The translations under genes were made by a program, and so were the position numbers. Under the pieces are notes generated by a model, which was not told the origin of the DNA, did not search any database, and saw only the letters and a program-made list of their open reading frames with translations. From positions 1 to 12,765 of the forward strand of contig DAOVTF010000018.1 of the NCBI GenBank assembly GCA_030633225.1: a stretch of DNA of 12,765 nt. The letters are read 5' to 3'. Below, in pieces: positions 7,588-12,765 of this stretch; the first letter of the stretch is position 1; the number at the start of each line of letters is the position of its first letter. The stretch is from Flavobacteriaceae bacterium (lineage in GTDB: Bacteria > Bacteroidota > Bacteroidia > Flavobacteriales > Flavobacteriaceae).

Positions 7588-7615
7588 AAGTCCAATTTTA
7601 TATTGGACTTTTTTT
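7588..7615 (+). terminator. Rho-independent terminator after ompH
   Basis: AAGTCCAAT (7588-7596) pairs perfectly with ATTGGACTT (7602-7610) across a 5-base loop, and a run of T follows through 7615. It lies 25 bases after the ompH stop and separates ompH from the OmpA-family gene. Confidence 0.88.
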
Positions 7616-7685
7616 ATGCTCAAAATTTTAATTATCACCTTTCTAAAAAATTAAAAAAGAATATAATTTTATCTATAATTCAACG

Positions 7686-7706
7686 TTATTAACACACTGT
7701 TGATAA
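7686..7706. repeat. Inverted pair of DnaA-box-like 9-mers
   Basis: TTATTAACA at 7686-7694 (plus strand) faces TTATCAACA (complement of 7698-7706) across the three bases CAC, with one mismatch between the arms. Each resembles the DnaA box TTATCCACA with one or two changes. It lies in the 197-base AT-rich gap between the ompH terminator and the OmpA-family gene, which otherwise shows no gene or clear promoter. A dyad operator for the downstream gene is an equal possibility. Confidence 0.35.
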
Positions 7707-7812
7707 GTTAATTCTTGTTATAAGGATGGTTTAAAATAAAAATAAAGTATCATTCGAAAATAGGAAAAGTAAATCAACTAATTGAATAACAATTATATAC
7801 ATTAAATATATT

Positions 7813-10791
7813 ATGAAAAAGGGGATCATTTTTATTTTATTACTTACTAGCTACTTTTATGGGTTTACTCAATCCACAGGGAAGTATCAAATTAAATTTT
7901 TAGAGGTAAATAAAAACAATTCAGATTATGGTGTTGCAATTTTAGACAATAACAAATTAATTTTTACATCAGCTGAAGAGGCAATTGCAGGATCAAAGAA
8001 AAATTATAATCCAAGAAAGGAATTATTTGTTGGTGATATTGATTACGATGGCGAGATTAAAAATATCGAACCTGTAACCAATAAAGAAAACAATAAATAT
8101 AACACAACAGGTATTGCTTATACCAATGATTCCAAAACAGTTTATTTTAGTAGAAATAAATATTTAAGAAAAACATCTAAACAAAAATTAGACAAAAATT
8201 TAAGATTAGATCTTTTTAGGGCAAATGTTGATAGTGAAGGAAATTGGACTAATATCGAAAAATTACCTTTTAATAGTGATGATACTTCAACCGGTTATCC
8301 TGTACTTAATAACGACAACACAAAATTGTATTTTGTTTCAAATAGATTACCATCTCAAGGTGGTACAGATATATTTGTTGTTGATTTATTAAAGGATGGT
8401 ACTTTTGGTAAGCCTAAAAACTTAGGTAAAAATGTAAATACCTCAGGTAATGAAACCACACCTTTTTTATCAGAAGAAGATATTCTATATTTTTCATCTG
8501 ATGGTCACCCAGGTAAAGGGAAGCTTGATGTTTTTGCTGTAGAAATTTATGATGATTCAACTTCAGAAATATATCAATTAGCTGCACCTATTAATAGTAT
8601 TAATGATGATTTTGCATATATAGTAAATAAAGATAATAATCAAGGCTTTTTTACTTCAAATAGATTACAAGGTAAAGATAATGATGACTTATATTCTTTC
8701 ACCTTAGCAGAAGATGTACGTCCAGGAGAATGTTTTATTTCTGTTGACGGTAGAGTAAAAGATATAGATACTCAAGAAGTAATTTCTGGAGCTACAGTTG
8801 ATTTATATAATGATGAAGGAGATTTATTAGAATCAACCTCTACTTATGTTGATGGTACTTATAAATTTACAGTTTCATGTGCAAACGAATATACACTTAT
8901 AGCGTCTAATCCTAATTATAACAATGACCAAAAGAATATTGAGATACTAGAAGAAAATTACCACACAGCTTTACATACCAATTTAAATTTAAGTAAAATA
9001 TATAAAGACAAACCGGTAATTAAAAGATTACAACCTATATATTATGATTTTGATGATGCAACTATTACAGCAGCAGCAGCAAAAGAAATGGATAAGATTG
9101 TAAATGTTATGAATGAAAATCCTAACTTAATAATTGAAGCATCAGCATTTGCAGATTCAAGAGGAACAAATACTTATAATAAAGGTTTATCAGAAAAACG
9201 AGCAAAAGCAGCAGTTAAATATTTAAGATCTCAAGGAATTGACACAGAAAGAATAAAAGCCAAAGGTTATGGTGAAGAGAAATTAATTAACCAATGTATT
9301 AATGGTATTGAGTGTGATGAAGAAGCACATCAAATGAACAGACGTACAGAGTTTAATTTTATAAATATTCAAGACACTAAGAAAAAGAAAAGTTCAGGAA
9401 GTAGTCAATCAGAACTTGTTCAAAGCGAATCTAAACAAAAAGAAGAGGTCATAAAAAAACCTGATGAAATTGTTGACTCAGATCAAGAACCCGATCAAAA
9501 GCAAGTAACAAAGGTTAAAGAACCTGAATATGTTGAGAATAATTATAAAGTAGTTAAAACAAAACAAGAATTATCAAAAGAAAATGATCAGAATAATAAA
9601 GAAATTAAACAAGAAGATAAAGCTATAACATCAAATAATCTTGATAATACAAATCAAGTTTCAGATGAAAAACAACAATCGAATGTTGAAAGTAATTATA
9701 AAGCAACTGAAACAAAACAAAATGAAATTGCTAAAAAATCTGTTTCATTAGTTAGTTCAGATCAAGTTTCAAATGAAAAAACAAAAACAAGTATTAGTAA
9801 ATCAAATAATGTTAAAAATAGTAATGAAGTAGCAGAAGCAGAACCGGAAATAATTAATGAGAGAGAATTGTATGAAAAAGAAGTTAGAGAAAATAAACAA
9901 GCTTTAAAGTCGGCACAAAGTAAAAAAAGCTATAGCGTAGCAGATGCAAGAAAGGAAGCTTTAAATAGAAGAAACTCGAATAAAGAATCAATTAAAGAAG
10001 AGTTGGTTTATAATTTCAATTCATCAATTGTTGCAACAAATGAAGAAAGCAATAAAGTTCTAAACTATATTGAAAAAGAAAAAATTAAAGCTATTGATAA
10101 GTTTTCAGCTCTAGAAAAAAAATATGAAATTGCCATAAATGAACATAAAGAAGTATCACATTCGTTAAAAATTGAAAAAGAGAAACTTACTGTTTATTTA
10201 AAATCAATTGAAGAATTAGAAGAAACAGGTTGGTCAAACATTATTGAATACAAAAACACATTAGCTAAATTCAATAAAAGATATGATGATCTTACTCTAG
10301 AAAAAGGGAAAATTTCTTTTATAGAAAGTGTAAATTCAAATAGTTTACTTTCTCTAGCAGATAAAAAAGATAGAGAAATTTTAGAAGAAAACCTCAGAAT
10401 TAATAATATGGAAGTAGTAGCCATGAAAATGAATTCTAGTGGAAAATACCAAAAAACAAATAACGCTAATAAAACAGAATTAATAAAAGTAAGTTTTAAA
10501 TTATTACATAATAACAAAGTAGATTCTGGGAAAAAGGATGCTCATTTAGTATTACAAAATCCTGAAGGTAAAACAGAAGATGCAAAAGGTATTTTTACTT
10601 TAAAGGATGGTGAGATTGAAAAAAAATATACAAATCATGCAATTATTGATTATAATAACAATGATACTAATGTAGTAATGTATATTCAAAGAAGAGGTGA
10701 AACTTATGAAAAAGGAGTTTACCCTGTAAAATTATTTTTAGAAGGGGAATTAGTAGGTGTTTCTAATTTAAATTTACAGAATTCGTTTTAA
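7813..10791 (+). CDS. PD40/OmpA-family envelope protein with coiled-coil and beta-domain extension
   Basis: A signal peptide (about residues 1-20, MKKGIIFILLLTSYFYGFTQ) starts this 992-residue protein. PD40-type propeller repeats follow at about 100-300 (KTVYFSRN, KLYFVSNRLPSQGGTDIFVV, ILYFSSDGHPGKGKLDVF, QGFFTSNRLQGKDNDDLYSF). Then comes a carboxypeptidase-regulatory-like domain (about 310-395). An OmpA peptidoglycan-binding domain (about 405-520) keeps the ligand residues Asp448 and Arg463 in FADSRGTNTYNKGLSEKRA. This order resembles PorE of the type IX secretion system without its TPR part. Such proteins normally end here. This one continues with a Lys/Glu/Asn/Gln-rich linker (about 520-690), predicted helix and coiled coil (about 690-870), and a C-terminal beta domain (about 887-992). 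The first part should anchor to peptidoglycan in the periplasm; the role of the extension is unknown. The gene is transcribed alone, between two terminators. Confidence 0.85.
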   Translation: MKKGIIFILLLTSYFYGFTQSTGKYQIKFLEVNKNNSDYGVAILDNNKLIFTSAEEAIAGSKKNYNPRKELFVGDIDYDGEIKNIEPVTNKENNKYNTTGIAYTNDSKTVYFSRNKYLRKTSKQKLDKNLRLDLFRANVDSEGNWTNIEKLPFNSDDTSTGYPVLNNDNTKLYFVSNRLPSQGGTDIFVVDLLKDGTFGKPKNLGKNVNTSGNETTPFLSEEDILYFSSDGHPGKGKLDVFAVEIYDDSTSEIYQLAAPINSINDDFAYIVNKDNNQGFFTSNRLQGKDNDDLYSFTLAEDVRPGECFISVDGRVKDIDTQEVISGATVDLYNDEGDLLESTSTYVDGTYKFTVSCANEYTLIASNPNYNNDQKNIEILEENYHTALHTNLNLSKIYKDKPVIKRLQPIYYDFDDATITAAAAKEMDKIVNVMNENPNLIIEASAFADSRGTNTYNKGLSEKRAKAAVKYLRSQGIDTERIKAKGYGEEKLINQCINGIECDEEAHQMNRRTEFNFINIQDTKKKKSSGSSQSELVQSESKQKEEVIKKPDEIVDSDQEPDQKQVTKVKEPEYVENNYKVVKTKQELSKENDQNNKEIKQEDKAITSNNLDNTNQVSDEKQQSNVESNYKATETKQNEIAKKSVSLVSSDQVSNEKTKTSISKSNNVKNSNEVAEAEPEIINERELYEKEVRENKQALKSAQSKKSYSVADARKEALNRRNSNKESIKEELVYNFNSSIVATNEESNKVLNYIEKEKIKAIDKFSALEKKYEIAINEHKEVSHSLKIEKEKLTVYLKSIEELEETGWSNIIEYKNTLAKFNKRYDDLTLEKGKISFIESVNSNSLLSLADKKDREILEENLRINNMEVVAMKMNSSGKYQKTNNANKTELIKVSFKLLHNNKVDSGKKDAHLVLQNPEGKTEDAKGIFTLKDGEIEKKYTNHAIIDYNNNDTNVVMYIQRRGETYEKGVYPVKLFLEGELVGVSNLNLQNSF
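9532..9780 (+). repeat. Imperfect repeats in the linker of the OmpA-family protein
   Basis: VENNYKVVKTKQELSKEN (residues 574-591) recurs as VESNYKATETKQNEIAKK (625-642), 51 residues later. NQVSDEK (614-620) recurs as DQVSNEK (650-656), 36 residues later. The stretch is low-complexity, charged and Asn/Gln/Ser-rich, consistent with a flexible spacer that expanded by internal duplication. Confidence 0.55.
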
Positions 10792-10817
10792 AACATAAGC
10801 TAATAAAAAACAAACTT

Positions 10818-10848
10818 AAGCTCGAAGTTCAAAACTTCGAGCTTTTTT
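10818..10848. terminator. Bidirectional terminator between the OmpA-family and DoxX-like genes
   Basis: AAGCTCGAAGTT (10818-10829) pairs perfectly with AACTTCGAGCTT (10833-10844) around CAA, with a T run to 10848 on the plus strand. On the minus strand the same stem is followed, after a few bases, by a T run (complement of 10805-10810). It sits between convergent genes ending at 10791 and 10864 and can serve both. Confidence 0.9.
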
Positions 10849-10863
10849 ATTGTAATAACCTGG

Positions 10864-11259
10864 TTAGGTTAATAATAATAAACCAAATACAGTAAGAATA
10901 AAATAAACAGTGATTAGCATAGCTCCTTGATAATCTTTAGCAATTCTTTGTCCAAACATTAAACCAATTAAAGTGATAGAGGCAAGTATTAAGCTAAAAA
11001 AAGCAATATTTTTTTCATTGAATACAACCAAACTGAACACTCCTGTAATCCCAGTAACCGCTACAATCAATTCAGTTATAATCACCAATAAAAGCAAAAG
11101 AGGAATAGCTTTTTTTAAAACAGTATCTTTAAAATGATTCTTATAATATGCTATACTTTCCTCCCAATTCATTGCTTTTTCTACAGCTGAAAAACCAAAA
11201 GTTATGATGGTGTATAAAAGAATCAGAATTTCTGGGATATGATAAGTATTTTCAATCAT
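10864..11259 (-). CDS. DoxX-like four-helix membrane protein
   Basis: This 131-residue protein consists of four hydrophobic segments at about residues 9-25, 50-70, 83-103 and 113-131. Small conserved-looking polar features are E27-K28 after the first helix and Q104-R-I-A-K-D-Y-Q-G-A before the last. This matches the DoxX/DoxD-like family of small inner-membrane proteins, whose roles are mostly undefined; some members are linked to thiol or oxidative-stress chemistry. ATG is at 11259-11257 and the stop is at 10864. It is the only minus-strand gene in the window. It is convergent with the OmpA-family gene (shared terminator) and divergent from porZ (98-base gap). A plausible promoter -7 box lies just upstream. 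The family assignment is moderately firm; no substrate can be named. Confidence 0.75.
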   Translation of the reverse strand: MIENTYHIPEILILLYTIITFGFSAVEKAMNWEESIAYYKNHFKDTVLKKAIPLLLLLVIITELIVAVTGITGVFSLVVFNEKNIAFFSLILASITLIGLMFGQRIAKDYQGAMLITVYFILTVFGLLLLT

Positions 11260-11278
11260 GTTAATATGGAATTGACAC

Positions 11279-11286
11279 CAAAATTA
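11279..11286 (-). promoter_or_regulatory. Possible -7 box for the DoxX-like gene
   Basis: On the minus strand 11286-11279 reads TAATTTTG, a full match to the Bacteroidota -7 pattern TAnnTTTG, 19 bases before the ATG. No clear -33 TTG is seen at the right spacing, so support is partial. Confidence 0.4.
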
Positions 11287-11335
11287 ATTTTTTTCTTTTA
11301 TTTAATCACATATTTTCAATTTCACTTTAAATAAA

Positions 11336-11343
11336 TATCTTTG
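11336..11343 (+). promoter_or_regulatory. Possible -7 box for porZ
   Basis: TATCTTTG matches TAnnTTTG and lies 14 bases before the porZ ATG, implying a leader of only some 8 bases. The expected -33 position carries TTTTC rather than TTTG. It is the only good match in the divergent gap on this strand. Confidence 0.42.
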
Positions 11344-11357
11344 AGAAAAAATAACGT

Positions 11358-12765
11358 ATGTCGCTTTTTTCAAAAAAAGAGTTCAAACTAACACTGAATA
11401 TCATTTTCATTTTTATAACACAAATACTGATTTCTCAAACAGATTTTAGTAATGAGTGGGAAGATTTTTATTCCTATAATAATGTAAAGGATTTTGTAAA
11501 AATTGATGATAAAATATATGCTATTGCCGATAATTCAGCTTTTATTTATAATATTCCTACAAATGAAATAAATAAAATATCTTCTGTTCACGGGCTTTCA
11601 GGTAAAGAAACTTCAAGTATTCATTTTAGTGAATCTACCAAAAGATTTATTATTGGATATCAATCAGGTTTATTGGAAATAATTGATGAAAATGGTAAAA
11701 TATCTATAGCAAATGATATTGAACGTTTAGATATTACTGGTCAAAAACAGATCAATCATATGTCAGAATTTGAAAACATATTGTATTTATCTACACCTTT
11801 TGGTATAGTGCAATACGATATTGAAAATTTAAATTTCGGTGATACTTATTATATTGATATAAACTCAAATCCTGTGTTTGTAAATCAAACAGCAATATAT
11901 GAAACTACTATTTATGCAGCTACTCAAAAAGGAGTATACACCGCAGATATAAACAATCCAAACCTTATAGATTTTAATAATTGGTTACAACCTCAAGGTT
12001 CATTTTTAGGTAATTTTTCATCTATTTCTATATTTAACAATCAAGTATTTACCTCAAAAGATAATACATTATTTAATATAATAAGTTTAAATAACTTGCT
12101 ACAAATTAGCACTTATTCTCAACCTATTATTGATCTGAAAAGTTCTTTAGAGTTTTTAACAGTTACAAAAAATAATAGTGCTACGGTATTGAATACCGCT
12201 TTATCACAGATTTTTGAAGCAAATCCAAACGGAAATCATAATTTTATTTTGCAAACCGCTTTCGCGGAAGCGCAAGAAATTTATTTAGCAACAACAACTT
12301 TTGGTATTTTGCAAAGTGAATTTAATAATGATTATCAAGAAATACATCCTGACGGCCCAACATCAAATAAAGTTTTTTCAATAGAAGCTTCCAATAATAA
12401 TCTTTGGGTTGTTTATGGTGGTTATAATGCAGCATTTACTCCTTTGTATAATCAGTTTGGATATAGCCATTTTAATGGATTAGAAGATTCCTGGATAAAT
12501 AATCCTTACAATTCAAATTATCCAGCGTTAGATTTGGTTCATATTACCATGGATCCACAAGCAGAAAACAAAGCGTATATAAGTTCATGGAATAGTGGAA
12601 TTTTAGTCGTTGAAAATGATGAACCTGTTGTATTATGGAACGATTCAAATAGCGGTTTAGAAGACCTATATCCTGATGGATCTCCTAATTCGAGTATTAG
12701 AATTAACGGATCAGCTTTTGATGAACAAGGTAATTTTTGGATTTCAAATTCATGGGTTTCAAATC
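11358..12765 (+). CDS. porZ: PorZ-like type IX secretion system beta-propeller protein (partial, 3' end outside window)
   Basis: PorZ is a surface-exposed component of the type IX secretion attachment complex; in Porphyromonas gingivalis it works with PorU, PorV and PorQ to cleave cargo sorting signals and attach A-LPS. The visible 469 codons stay open to the window edge. A signal peptide (residues about 10-27, ending L-I-S-Q) is followed by W-E-D-F-Y-S-Y-N-N-V, a typical opening for this family. Propeller-blade repeats follow, such as KIYAIADNSAFIYNI, HGLSGKETSSIHFS, RFIIGYQSGLLEI, LYLSTPFGIVQYDI, IYAATQKGVYTADI and EIYLATTTFGIL. These resemble two-component-regulator propeller repeats. Full-length PorZ is around 780 residues, so roughly 60% is present; the second propeller's end and the C-terminal domain are missing. 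No break is seen inside it. A GC-rich palindrome interrupts codons 300-305. Assignment to PorZ rather than another propeller protein is likely, not certain. Confidence 0.8.
   Translation, partial: MSLFSKKEFKLTLNIIFIFITQILISQTDFSNEWEDFYSYNNVKDFVKIDDKIYAIADNSAFIYNIPTNEINKISSVHGLSGKETSSIHFSESTKRFIIGYQSGLLEIIDENGKISIANDIERLDITGQKQINHMSEFENILYLSTPFGIVQYDIENLNFGDTYYIDINSNPVFVNQTAIYETTIYAATQKGVYTADINNPNLIDFNNWLQPQGSFLGNFSSISIFNNQVFTSKDNTLFNIISLNNLLQISTYSQPIIDLKSSLEFLTVTKNNSATVLNTALSQIFEANPNGNHNFILQTAFAEAQEIYLATTTFGILQSEFNNDYQEIHPDGPTSNKVFSIEASNNNLWVVYGGYNAAFTPLYNQFGYSHFNGLEDSWINNPYNSNYPALDLVHITMDPQAENKAYISSWNSGILVVENDEPVVLWNDSNSGLEDLYPDGSPNSSIRINGSAFDEQGNFWISNSWVSN
12257..12272. repeat. GC-rich 16-bp near-palindrome inside porZ
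   Basis: CGCTTTCGCGGAAGCG is a palindrome with one mismatched pair, set in very AT-rich DNA. It encodes A-F-A-E-A (residues 301-305) using GCG twice, a codon scarcely seen in the neighbouring genes. I recall CGCTTTCGCGAAAGCG as a frequent interspersed motif in marine flavobacterial genomes; this looks like one copy with a single change. Confidence 0.6.

Noticed and set aside
6767..7812. Calling this stretch oriC outright
   Set aside because: Only one consensus DnaA box is present, skew cannot be computed here, and the transcription direction does not change across it. It is kept as a hypothesis only.
8871..8886. AGTTTCATGTGCAAAC inside the OmpA-family gene, resembling a third parS
   Set aside because: The central CACGTG is broken and the right arm is shifted by one base, so the palindrome is lost. 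It is ordinary coding sequence in the regulatory-like domain.
10194..10517. Minus-strand open frame of 107 codons with a hydrophobic product
   Set aside because: It is antisense to the coiled-coil part of the OmpA-family gene. Hydrophobic content is expected when Lys/Glu-rich codons are read in reverse, and there is no promoter or start context.
1..12765. CRISPR arrays, insertion sequences, phage genes, tRNA or rRNA genes
   Set aside because: No regularly spaced direct repeats, transposase motifs, integrase sites, tRNA cloverleaf ends or rRNA-like conserved blocks were seen. The content is ordinary chromosomal.

Overview
The window reads as a chromosomal segment from an AT-rich Bacteroidota bacterium, most likely a (marine) Flavobacteriaceae. 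Support comes from the gene content: a DUF4175 membrane protein, Bacteroidota-type YbeY, a PorZ-like type IX secretion protein, and an OmpA protein with PD40 and carboxypeptidase-regulatory-like domains. Further support is the very low GC (about 30% by eye), promoter -7 boxes of the TAnnTTTG type, and the absence of strong Shine-Dalgarno sequences.

Layout. Bases 1-72 hold the last 23 codons of an unidentified upstream gene whose end carries a 14-bp tandem duplication. Bases 146-6766 form a same-strand series: DUF4175 protein (TTG start), ybeY, mnmG (gidA) and a class I SAM methyltransferase. An AT-rich gap with one perfect DnaA box follows, then ompH (7000-7563; the start is corrected from a TTG that lies inside the promoter) and a strong terminator. 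A second AT-rich gap carries an inverted pair of DnaA-box-like 9-mers. It leads to a 992-aa OmpA-family protein (7813-10791), which ends at a bidirectional terminator shared with a convergent DoxX-like membrane protein (10864-11259, minus). A divergent porZ gene starts at 11358 and runs off the window.

The most notable signal is not a gene. Two perfect 16-bp parS sites (ParB centromere sites) bracket mnmG. One lies in its 5' leader (3942-3957). The other is built into the coding sequence of the methyltransferase (5950-5965), where it fixes the peptide V-S-R-E-T. With mnmG and a consensus DnaA box nearby, this places the window in the origin-proximal, ParB-loading part of the chromosome. Whether oriC itself is here cannot be decided by eye.

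The second notable item is the OmpA-family protein. After a normal PD40, regulatory-like and OmpA layout it continues for about 470 residues through a charged repeat-bearing linker and a coiled coil into a C-terminal beta domain. That domain resembles one I associate with separate Bacteroidota coiled-coil proteins, so the gene looks like a fusion. Functionally the window mixes RNA maturation and modification (YbeY, MnmG), envelope biogenesis (OmpH, OmpA-like, PorZ) and chromosome-segregation sites.
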